NCBI GenBank assembly: GCA_000934385.1 | Contig: KN880683.1 | Span: forward strand, 7,593 to 28,377 | Origin: Cylindrobasidium torrendii FP15055 ss-10 | Lineage: Eukaryota > Basidiomycota > Agaricomycetes > Agaricales > Physalacriaceae | Reading direction: 5' to 3' | Length of the DNA stretch: 20,785 bases | Notes under the pieces: generated by a model | Told to the model about the DNA's origin: nothing | Database searches by the model: none | The model's input: only the letters and a program-made list of their open reading frames with translations | In this document: positions 1 through 8,560 of the stretch, one piece after another | Layout of the letters: every line of letters begins with the position of its first letter | Numbering within the stretch: the stretch's first letter is position 1 | Translations under genes and position numbers: made by a program

Positions 1-468
1 GACGACACCCGCGGCGAGGACGAGGACATTGTGTTCATTGTTCCCCGCAACGACAACACACTCATTCTTGGTGGACTCGCCCAACCTCATCAGTACGCCC
101 TCGACCTCACTCTGGACAGCCCCGAGATCAAGAGGATGCGCGAGCGGTGCAACAAGTTTGTCCCAGGACTGGAGAATGCCGACTATGACCCCGACGCCCC
201 ACTCGTCCAGGGACTCCGGCCATTCCGTGGCTCAAATGTGCGTGTCGAGCGTGAGCTTCGCACCCGGAAGGATGGGCAGATGAGCCGCATCGTTCACTCG
301 TACGGGCAGGGCGGCGCTGGATTCTCGTTGAGCTTTGGATGTGCCAGCGATGTTCTCGACTTGGTGCAGGAGCTGGAATACGAGATCACGCCAACAAGGA
401 TGGGAACCGAGAAGCGCGCGCGCAGGAAGCCTCAGGTGGTGGATGCTTATGCGTACGCTAACTTGTAA
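1..468 (+). CDS. D-amino-acid-oxidase-like FAD oxidoreductase, copy 1 (3' part only)
   Basis: This is the last 155 residues of a DAO-family flavoprotein; the 5' part lies left of the window. Frame 1 is open from base 1 to the TAA at 466-468. The family is recognised from GLRPFRGSNVRVERE, whose first Arg of RVERE matches the substrate-carboxylate-binding Arg of D-amino acid oxidases, and from the FAD-site segment HSYGQGGAGFSLSFGCA near the end. Enzymes of this family oxidise D-amino acids (or related amines) to imino acids with H2O2 release, usually in peroxisomes. The first 144 residues are identical to the end of the complete copy at 3053-4522; only the tail differs (PQVVDAYAYANL here). The end -ANL resembles the weak PTS1 of catalase (-KANL). 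The stretch shown probably matches most of the last exon of the other copy. The segment VFIVPRN has Phe where characterised DAOs have an active-site Tyr, so the true substrate is uncertain. Confidence 0.88.
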   Translation, partial: DDTRGEDEDIVFIVPRNDNTLILGGLAQPHQYALDLTLDSPEIKRMRERCNKFVPGLENADYDPDAPLVQGLRPFRGSNVRVERELRTRKDGQMSRIVHSYGQGGAGFSLSFGCASDVLDLVQELEYEITPTRMGTEKRARRKPQVVDAYAYANL

Positions 469-507
469 TGGGCTCGCTGGGTGTGTTTTACATGGAAGGA
501 ATTATTC

Positions 508-513
508 AATAAA
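508..513 (+). promoter_or_regulatory. AATAAA polyadenylation-like signal of DAO copy 1
   Basis: AATAAA lies 40 nt after the stop codon, in an AT-rich stretch. This is a sensible place for 3' end formation of the upstream DAO-like gene. Fungal poly(A) signals are loose, so this is only a likely assignment. Confidence 0.4.
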
Positions 514-2940
514 TTATATATGTATTTATTCCACAAACCGCTTTTTGATTACACTCTTGTACGAAGACAAAAAACATGATTTGATTTTGCCATGCTTGGT
601 GTGATATCATTGCTTGACTATACTGGGCCCCTTCTGCGATCCACTTGCAGTCTGAGTGACTACCTGAGTGTGTCGTTTCGCTTAAGCGCCTGGTGCACGG
701 TCAATCTATTTTTGATCCGTTTCTCGGCAGCGACCAGTCCTCCGCGATTTATCATTTGGTGATCGAGTTCACTTGATCACGTGATCGTGATTTCGACATT
801 CGTTGAGTCTTGACGGTTGCGCTGCAAGCCTCGAGGGTTGTTGTAGCGAGAAGAACCGTCATTATTGGTTGATACATCCCTAATTGCATCAGTAAATGTG
901 TGAAGAAGTCGCCTCTATGACGCAAAGCGTCTGCGGACGTTATTCTTTGCCTCGCCGGTGGGAATCGCTGGGCAACATTGAGGTAGGTGGCGCTTTGTAA
1001 AAACTAGTGTACGCATTGATACACATTCTCTATGCTTCTGCTGTGACCGTCAATGCCCTGTGGCTCTCCCCGTTGGCTTTGCAGTCCGCCACTAGACGCA
1101 CCATGTATTTCGGCATTTCACTTGACTGGATGCTCAGCTATCGCGATATGCACAGAATTGAATATTATACCAGCATCTACGAGGGATAGAATATGTTTTA
1201 CGTCTGAGTGTCAGAAAGAGGGATCCATAAGCTTGGGGGTTATGATGCCACAGGGACAGTGTCCATAGAATTGACATCTCGAATGAGGGGGCACTAGTAC
1301 AAGTACTACCAAGAGCCATGTATCCTCCTCGAGTGATAAGGCTTCTATGTAGCACCGTTGAAATAACGACACTGACGACCTAATGTAATACATGGTCCAT
1401 TTAAGGTCGCTAGCCGCTAGCGCGCTTCAACCTGAAAGCAAAGTAATTAGATGAATTAAATCTCGAATGGACACACACGGCGCGTATTGCAGACATAATG
1501 CAAGCAGGTACTGGAAATTTCAGGTGCACATGACAGACACAAAGACTTGGACAGCCACTACTCACCTACTAAATACTGCCTAGTCGATGGCTATCTCTAG
1601 CTTTGGATTCAACTCGCAGGCTAAGTCAATTCAATCAAGAGTATCATATACTTACGAGAGCCTAAACGGACGGCTGAAGCGGCAGGACTGGGAAGTATTC
1701 CGGAGACGCACTGGTGGCGTTGCAGTAGAAGGAATGGGAACACTGCCCCGTGGAGGAGCACAACGACATGCGCTAAACGACTAGCACAGACACGGAAGAA
1801 TACGAGATCTGCCTGTAAATCGCAATTATGGACGCAAGTCTGTGTACCCCAGGGCAGAAATCCTATGTGGTCGGGCTCGTCAGAGACTCGGAGTCGGAGT
1901 TGGTGGCAGGAGCTACTTCAAGATCGACTGGACTGATGGCCTCGGGAGCGGCTACGAGAACTGGAGTCAGGCATAATGCGCGGAGATGCAGACGAATCCA
2001 CAGGTGAAGTCAGCATCATCTTTCTCAATAAGTGGCGCGCGCGTAACAAGCGAACGGGAGAGTGTCCTATAAGAGTTGCAAGATGGCCATAGGGAACCCT
2101 TTCCTCCTCGATGTGAGTATACCTGCAGGTTACAGCCAACAAAGTGAGTTGAACTCGAAGAGCTCTCGACCGTGATGACGTTATTTGATGGCCTCGCCCT
2201 CTGCCATGCATCCGCTACTTTTACCTGGACGTCGTAGTAAACATACCGGCATTCTGCCTGAGGGAGTCGTAGTTGGCCGTGCAACTTTCGCTGGCCTTCG
2301 CCGTGAGTACGGTCCCACCCTTTCGACTTGCATCATACCGCCACAATGCGCCTCCTCATCGCAAAGGGCCATCGATATCATTCAGCAGAGGCCACAACTA
2401 CTACTTACTAGCAAGATATGGGACACTGTATACTCTCCTTTGCACGCCACGACCGAATATCCAGACCTCCGAGGATAACACAACGGCGTGTCTATTTTCA
2501 CAGGCAGAATCGGATCAGGCTCGAGCGCAGTGGTCACACAATGAGGCGCACTCTGTCCCGGTCTGCGCAAGTTCATGATATTGTTGAGCCTGTCTATGGC
2601 AGCGTCGGGCACTTCAATGGTTAACCCAGCCTGTTGTAGTTTTGTCGTACGGTGAATTTGGACTACTTCGCTGTCTGGAAGCTATGCATCTAACACACCA
2701 GGCAGACATTCTCTAAGTTTCCATACACCACGCGACCGATAACTCTGTGGATCACGAAGTCTCCCCATGATGTAGTCTTTCGTCCGAGGCTTGAATAGGG
2801 TTTTTTCTGCCAGGCCCTAGTAGCACGAACCTGGGTAGGGTCCCTCGTCCGCGCTTTTTGTCGTTCCCACGTCCAACAACTCTACCTAGCTAATGACCGA
2901 GGATGATATTCCGACAAGTTGCAAAAGAGAGTGAAGGAGT
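514..2940. other. Long stretch without a recognisable gene
   Basis: About 2.4 kb lies between the end of one DAO-like gene and the promoter of the next. It is broken into short overlapping frames on both strands (none above about 105 codons), and none resembles a family I know. A 12-bp perfect palindrome with a CACGTG core sits at 775-786, and a doubled heptamer (cgctagc) at 1408-1421. Between about 1900 and 2630 the frames are denser and GT-rich donor-like sites occur, for example near 2112 and 2304. That could be a decayed or unrecognised spliced gene. No terminal repeats, transposase motif or tRNA was seen. Confidence 0.5.
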
Positions 2941-2948
2941 GAAAGACG

Positions 2949-2957
2949 TATATAAGG
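2949..2957 (+). promoter_or_regulatory. TATA box of DAO copy 2
   Basis: TATATAAGG lies about 100 nt upstream of the ATG at 3053. Pyrimidine/CA-rich sequence follows, in which transcription could start near 2980. The call rests on motif and position only. Confidence 0.55.
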
Positions 2958-3052
2958 CTGGGTAAAGAGAGTGGTGAAGCACCATCCAAAGACATATCCA
3001 GTCTCCCAACACGAGCTCGACTACCAGCTACCGCTTGCATTCCACAACAACA

Positions 3053-4522
3053 ATGTCTCTCGCATCTGCTCCTGACTTCTTCCTCTCCCGCTTCGGCGAT
3101 GAGCTTCTCCTTCACCATGGCCAACCAGTCCAGCCTGACGTTCCCATGAAACGCGTCCTGGTCATTGGTGGCGGTGTTACTGGCTTCACAGTATGTCGCT
3201 AGCTAAATGTGTTTGGTCAAATCCTAACGATTTGTGCAGTCGGCATGGTCACTTCTCGATGCTGGCTACGATGTCACCATCGTCGCCGAACGCTGGGCAG
3301 ATCCTAACCACCGCATCACCTCGCAAATCGCTGGAGCTCTCTGGGAATGGCCTCCCGCCGTCTGCGGAAAGCACACCGATGTACGCAACCACTCCAATAT
3401 CCACTTAACTCTTTACTGATTTTCACGCAGACCATTTCACTACACAACTCCAAGCGCTGGTGTATGACCTCGTACCGCGTCTTTGAGAAACTCATCGAGA
3501 TGTTCCCGGCCAACGATTTCATGGACCATGGTGTTCGCATGCGGATGGCCAACTTTTTCTTCGACCAAGTGCTCGAAGATATGCCTGACAAGGGCCAGCT
3601 TGAAAAGTACGAAGAGATTGTTGGACAGATGGATGTGAGTTTTTTTACCGTCACATGCATTTGGCCTTGGACTGACGAGACTTCTCAGATCAAGGGCACT
3701 CGCCGCGGCGCATCTATCATCAAGGAGCACGCTGTGAACCAGCAAGCTGGCTGTGTGGACGCATACCAACACCTCGCTCCAGTCATCGACACCGACGCCT
3801 ACATGAATTGGCTGCGCTTCATGCTCGAGTGCAAGGGAGCAGTGATGGAGACCCGCAGGATTAATGGAGACCTGCTCGCCCAGGAGGAGGAGCTCCTCGT
3901 CGAATACGGCGCCGATGCCATTGTCAATGCCACCGGCCTGGCTGGTCTCGAGCTCGCTGGAGACGCATCTGTCTACCCCCTCCGAGGCGCACTCATCCGT
4001 GTAGTCAACGACGGTAGCAAGTTCCCCAAGGTCACGGAGGCGCTGGCTGTGACGCACGACGACACCCGCGGCGAGGACGAAGACATTGTGTTCATTGTTC
4101 CCCGCAACGACAACACACTCATCCTCGGTGGACTCGCCCAACCTCACCAATATGCACTCGACCTCACTCTGGACAGCCCCGAGATCAAGAGGATGCGCGA
4201 GCGGTGCAACAAGTTTGTTCCTGGGCTCGAGAATGCCGACTACGACCCCGACGCCCCGCTCGTCCAGGGACTCCGACCATTCCGTGGCTCGAATGTGCGC
4301 GTCGAGCGTGAGCTTCGCACACGGAAGGATGGGCAGATGAGCCGCATCGTTCACTCGTATGGGCAGGGCGGCGCTGGGTTCTCGTTGAGCTTTGGATGTG
4401 CCAGCGATGTATTGGATTTGGTGCAGGAGCTAGAGTACGAGATCACTCCAACGAGGATGGGGACCGAGAAGCGCGCACGCAGGAAGCCTGTGGTGGATGC
4501 GTTTACATATGCAAGTCTCTGA
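3053..4522 (+). CDS. D-amino-acid-oxidase-like FAD oxidoreductase, copy 2 (complete)
   Basis: Predicted exons are 3053-3190, 3240-3380, 3431-3634 and 3689-4522, giving 438 residues. The three GT-AG introns are 49, 50 and 54 nt, all in phase 0. The N-terminus carries the FAD Rossmann motif VLVIGGGVTG (GxGxxG at residues 39-44). NATGLAGLELAG and YPLRGALIRV follow, typical of DAO (Pfam DAO, PF01266), then GLRPFRGSNVRVERE with Arg365 expected to bind the substrate carboxylate, then the C-terminal FAD segment HSYGQGGAG. The product should oxidise an amino-acid-like amine and make H2O2. At 438 residues it is longer than human (about 347) or Rhodotorula (about 368) DAO because of a 30-residue lead and a basic tail, TEKRARRKP, ending -YASL, a doubtful PTS1. 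Phe296 replaces the active-site Tyr of yeast DAO, and the second active-site Tyr is also absent. Intron 3 is in frame and stop-free. The gene is a tandem paralogue of the one at 1-468. Confidence 0.88.
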
Positions 4523-4780
4523 CGGGCCGAGCACGCTAAGCTTGTGCCCCGCAAACTCAACGAGTAGGATAAATTATGCCTCTATCTATTTTACTATTAC
4601 TATGACATCGCTATTCCATCACATCCCAAGTATTTCATTCGTACATTGCTAACTTGGCCCATATGTTCTGACATGCAGTAGTGAGTTGGGGGCACCAAAG
4701 GTTTAGCTCAGCTTGAGAACGCCGAATCATGGAGCTATAAAGCACTTGTCAAGATACACACTAATTCTATCACCATGAGG

Positions 4781-6244
4781 TTACACATCAAGCTGCTTGG
4801 GATCACTTTCATTCACTTCTCCTCGCTCGTCCTCATCCTCGTCGCCATATATCAGCAAATTCCACTTATCCACGAATACCGGGTCCACCCTGTCGTCATC
4901 CTCCCACCAGCCGTGCGGGCCATCTAAGAAGAAAACATCCTGCAGAATTTTGCATCTGGCGCTCAGCCTAGCGGGGTCGTCCTTGGGTTTGGATTTCTCG
5001 GCAGCCAAATCTCTCGACACCACCATGTCGTACATCAACGACCCATTGTTCACCATAGTCTCCGAGTTGACCGTCAAGTAATTCAAGTTGGGGACAAGGA
5101 TATCTCCGCATGCGGATGCCTTGAGGGCTTCCAGAATGGCAGGGTTTGCGGCTTTTGTAAAATTCAGCTCCTCGATTTTCGACATCCCCTTCAACATTTC
5201 GATTATGTCGTCGCATTGCTGCTTCTCCATGTCGTGCCACATCTCTATCATCACGTACGTGACGCCCGCGGCTGAGTCGTGCATGAACACGGGCACGCTG
5301 ACGTCTCCAGCACTCAGTATCAAGCACACCTCCCTGAGTGAGGGCATGCGCAAATTTTGAGTTAAGGCCTTGTTGAACCCTGAGGGCACCTTGTACTTGT
5401 ATTCCGCGAGGATAAGCTTCACTACATTGGGTAGCGTAACGGGCGCAAAGTCGTGGAAGTCCATGAATGCGTTGGCTAGAGCCACTGGGTCAGCGGCACA
5501 GCCCGTTAGGTCGAGGACAGTCAGATTTTCCATGTGACGAAGAAGGGACACCCCACCCTGTGTGGTGACATACGTGCGAATGGTTGACCAGGGCATCTCC
5601 ATTGGATACATACCCAGTAGGTCCAAGCGCCGCAGGTTCGGTGCGTCCTTGAAGGTCGTCATCTTCGCATCCGCCTCAGGCTCGAAGCCATGCAGAAATA
5701 GCGTGAGCGCCCTAAGCTGATCAAACTTGCTGTTCTGGAACCATATGGCCATGGCAACGCCGCCATCGAGTTCGAGTACGCGCCACCTCGTCGTCGTTGG
5801 CTTGAGCATCGGAAAAACGTACATCGCTTGGAACGATGGGCAAGTCGTGTCGTGCCGTATGTCATCGCGGCGGTCCACAATGGACACGGACAATTGCTGC
5901 GTGCCGGAGCGCTCGAGATGCAGCGCCAGACGATAGAGGACGTGTATCTTGCTCTTTTGTTTGTCGTATTCAGCGAAATCCAAGATGAGCCAAGACCAAA
6001 GGACGGAATGGGATATCGCTATATTACGCCAGCGTTGACAGACGTATGAAAGAAGCCATGGGGTGCTGAGGGAGGTGGTATTGAGAGTTTCTTTGCAAAC
6101 AACTCGCACGCGGATGGGCGTCTCGGGAGCGGTGGTTGTAGTCGAGGGCCGGAAGTATCGAAATATTTCTTGCAGCAGTTCGTCGGGCAGCTCTGCGATG
6201 AAGGATCGCAAAGGTGGGTCAAGATAGAGCTTTGGGGTTGGCAT
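4781..6244 (-). CDS. F-box protein with leucine-rich C-terminal part
   Basis: This is an uninterrupted 487-codon frame, from ATG at 6244 to TAA at 4781-4783. The N-terminus has the F-box helix (AELPDELLQEIFRYF, about residues 18-32), then a Thr/Pro-rich insert. The second half of the motif follows, VCQRWRNIAISHSVLWSWL, in the arrangement usual for mushroom F-box proteins. The remainder is rich in leucine and repeats N-L-x-x-L-D-L-like segments (for example FDQLRALTLFLHGF, NLRRLDLLGMYP and ENLTVLDLTGCA), as expected for an LRR substrate-binding region. Such proteins link substrates to SCF ubiquitin ligases through Skp1; the substrate cannot be inferred. The acidic tail contains DEDEDERGE. The lack of introns contrasts with the intron-dense neighbours but is common in the expanded F-box families of Agaricomycetes. 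It converges with DAO copy 2. Confidence 0.85.
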   Translation of the reverse strand: MPTPKLYLDPPLRSFIAELPDELLQEIFRYFRPSTTTTAPETPIRVRVVCKETLNTTSLSTPWLLSYVCQRWRNIAISHSVLWSWLILDFAEYDKQKSKIHVLYRLALHLERSGTQQLSVSIVDRRDDIRHDTTCPSFQAMYVFPMLKPTTTRWRVLELDGGVAMAIWFQNSKFDQLRALTLFLHGFEPEADAKMTTFKDAPNLRRLDLLGMYPMEMPWSTIRTYVTTQGGVSLLRHMENLTVLDLTGCAADPVALANAFMDFHDFAPVTLPNVVKLILAEYKYKVPSGFNKALTQNLRMPSLREVCLILSAGDVSVPVFMHDSAAGVTYVMIEMWHDMEKQQCDDIIEMLKGMSKIEELNFTKAANPAILEALKASACGDILVPNLNYLTVNSETMVNNGSLMYDMVVSRDLAAEKSKPKDDPARLSARCKILQDVFFLDGPHGWWEDDDRVDPVFVDKWNLLIYGDEDEDERGEVNESDPKQLDV

Positions 6245-6571
6245 GGTCGATGGTTAAGAGGGAAACGCGTGTATGATCGATGAGTTGGCCCGGTATGGTC
6301 GAAACGCGATCACGTGCCAAGCCCAGGATCAAAACTGGACAGTGGACACGGTATGCCACAACAAATGCTAGGAAGCCACCGAAAGGCTACGCTTTGGTAT
6401 CAAAACGATAGAGATTAACTCGAATAATCATTAAGCCTGTACATCCGGCAAAGTCGCGACGGATTCGAGTAAGCCACGGTTAATTTGGTCAGATACTGTC
6501 GTTGAGTGGGGTCGTTTATTATGAGTTACTACAAAATATTTCTGCGAGCCGGCTTAGTATCGAGAGGTACC
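6245..6571. other. Gap between F-box promoter and hydrolase 3' end
   Basis: These 327 nt hold the upstream region of the minus-strand F-box gene and the 3' flank of the minus-strand hydrolase. A bHLH-type CACGTG core (in GATCACGTGCC) lies at 6311-6316, about 70 nt upstream of the F-box start. No open frame or RNA gene was recognised. Confidence 0.5.
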
Positions 6572-7920
6572 CTATTCCTTCTCGGAGAATATGAACGAAA
6601 GGTTCTTCTCATCAAGGAATGCCCACAGAAGCCTCTCCTTCCACCCCTTCTCCTTCCATCCGTTCAGCGCCAGAGGGAACTGATCAATGACACCTGTCGT
6701 GCTTGCGTCATGTGCAATAAGGGTGAGGATGTCCGGAGAGGCATCCAGCGTCGTAGCTTTCTTCAATGAAGCTTGCGCTGTAGCTATGTCGGGATGGTTT
6801 GCGCTGCCAATATCGAACATGGGTGTTGCGCGCTCTTTCACGTTGAACTTGCCATCGACGTCGAGGGGGTCGAAATACGCTGGTGAGACGTGCTGGCGTG
6901 CAGACTCGACAACCTGCGAGGGGCATGGGAATGCGGCGTGTAGTGCACTCGTCGGGCGAAGTTGGCCAGGGTGATGACAGATGTCGCCGCCAAGGAAGAC
7001 GAACGAGTCTGGTGTCGTGCGCGCGAGAGCGCAAATGTGCCCAGGGCAGTGCTAAAACAAACCATGAACGAGTGCTTTGGGAAATATATGCATGATGCGT
7101 ACTCCGGGGGTGTTGAGAATATAGAGGCTCCCATCGTTGAAGTAGTCAAGAGCATCTAGTTCGGCAATACGGAGCTTGGCGTCCTCAAAGGATAGCTCTT
7201 CAATCTTCCTTCCACTGAAGAGCCGTGAGTTTTATACTTCCAGGGCATGGACTTTACGCACGAGATATCACCCTCAACCAATGTGGCCTCGGGGAACTGA
7301 GGATACGTCTTCAGATCCGCGCCTGGGCCAACAACAAGGTTGGTACTGGCTGGGAACGTCGACATGTCTCCTATGAAATTTGTCAGTCTCGGAATCTTGT
7401 GCATGAAGAACAAAAGATAGTACCAATGTGGTCCGTGTGAGAGTGACTGAAGGAAAATACAGTTTAGCAAAGTTGTAAGAGCGGAGTCAATGGTTTACCT
7501 CCAAATGACAGCCTTCACGCTATCCAGAGGCACACCACCCTCTTTCAGGTGGCCAGCGATGTCTCCGTTTGTGGTCATCTTGAATTTTGGGTCCATGCTC
7601 GCCCAATAGGCGAGCAAGCCTTGCATAGCTGGACTAAATCCAGTTTCCTTGGGGACAGCGGCAATTTCAGAGCCAGCCGTGTCAACGGACACTGTTGCGG
7701 AGTCTTTGCGAATTCCCAGATCGAAGAGGACGCGTCCATGTGTCGAGTGCTCGATAAGGAAGGAGTAGAATGGTGGCTTCGGGATGCCTTCGCTTCCTGG
7801 AACAACAGGCTCAAGGAAGAACGAGGCTGGCACGCAACTGTCGCTGCCGGCTAGGTTCATGGCTTTGACGATCACCGTCGAGTTGGAGGCGGGGATGTTG
7901 AGGTCGGTGTAGGAGGACAT
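6572..7920 (-). CDS. Metallo-beta-lactamase-fold hydrolase (lactonase-like), paralogue 1
   Basis: Predicted exons on the minus strand are 7920-7499, 7446-7424, 7370-7262, 7214-7103 and 7051-6572, giving 381 residues. The four GT-AG introns are 47-53 nt. The Zn-site motifs of the family appear in order: SHSHTDHIGD (HxHxDH at 142-147, encoded by a 23-nt exon), HCPGH (His227), GGDICHH (Asp245) and AHD (His336). This pattern matches N-acyl-homoserine-lactonase-type MBL enzymes, which open lactone or ester rings with two metal ions, but the natural substrate in fungi is unknown. No signal peptide is evident, so it is likely cytosolic. The start MSSYTDLNIP matches the start of the paralogue at 12221 (MASYTDLNIP). 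A 21-codon segment in exon 1 (from about SATVSVDTAG to the residues before GFSP) is missing from that paralogue. Divergent from EMC1, with 640 bp between the starts. Confidence 0.88.
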
Positions 7921-7989
7921 TTCGAAAGTAGAGCTGGAGAACTGAGCGAGTAGGTAACTCTGTACATCAAGCAACGATACAGACCCCTC

Positions 7990-7997
7990 CTTTTATT
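7990..7997 (-). promoter_or_regulatory. TATA-like element of hydrolase paralogue 1
   Basis: On the minus strand AATAAAAG lies about 70 nt upstream of the ATG at 7920. This spacing is similar to that of the TATAAAAG in front of the paralogue at 12221. Assigned from motif and distance only. Confidence 0.4.
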
Positions 7998-8560
7998 GCT
8001 CCTCAATAAAGGTGCGCTAGGAAGCGGAAGGAGCATGCCGCGCCGTGAAGGACTCGTCACTGACAATGGATTAACAGCGATCTGACCAAGAACATCGCAA
8101 AAGTACTAAGTTGGAGGGATAATTTACCTTGCGTGAGCGCCCGCGAGAGACGCAAGGCCCGATGCAGTCCGATTTTTCCCGAGGCTCACGGATGAGGAGC
8201 GCCAGGACTACGAGTTCAGAACCTTGGCAAGACATGTCACTGTCAGATGGCAGCTTGTAATCCTTGAATTTGTAAAGCTGTGCTAGGCTCTGTCAGCCAA
8301 GGATTTGGCAGCGAGTGGAGGTTGAGTGGAGAAGTTAAGTATCAGTGATGGCGCATCAATATTGACGGGGAGGTTGTATAATCTGTCCCACATCCGTCCC
8401 ATGTACTCAGAGCATGTTGGAGAGTGATTCAAAAAGCATTGCCCTTGTAGTAGCTACTCAAGTGCACAGCGCTCAACTTAAATACTTCAACTATTCAATG
8501 ATCGCCTAAGCCCATTGTGTGGCGCATCAGCTTCCCGATCAGTACTTGCATCATACTCTC
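7998..8560. other. Divergent intergenic region, hydrolase 1 / EMC1
   Basis: This is the upstream region shared by the minus-strand hydrolase and plus-strand EMC1. No clear TATA box was found for EMC1, as is common for housekeeping genes. Short frames here have no recognisable product, and no tRNA or repeat was found. Confidence 0.5.

Noticed and set aside
3440..4354. 304-codon open frame antisense to DAO copy 2
   Set aside because: It mirrors the codon pattern of a well-supported exon, reads through intron 3 and has no recognisable motif; a shadow frame.
1..4522. Tandem DAO duplication as an assembly artefact
   Set aside because: The copies differ at about 29 silent sites and in the tail and 3' flank, so they are real separate loci.
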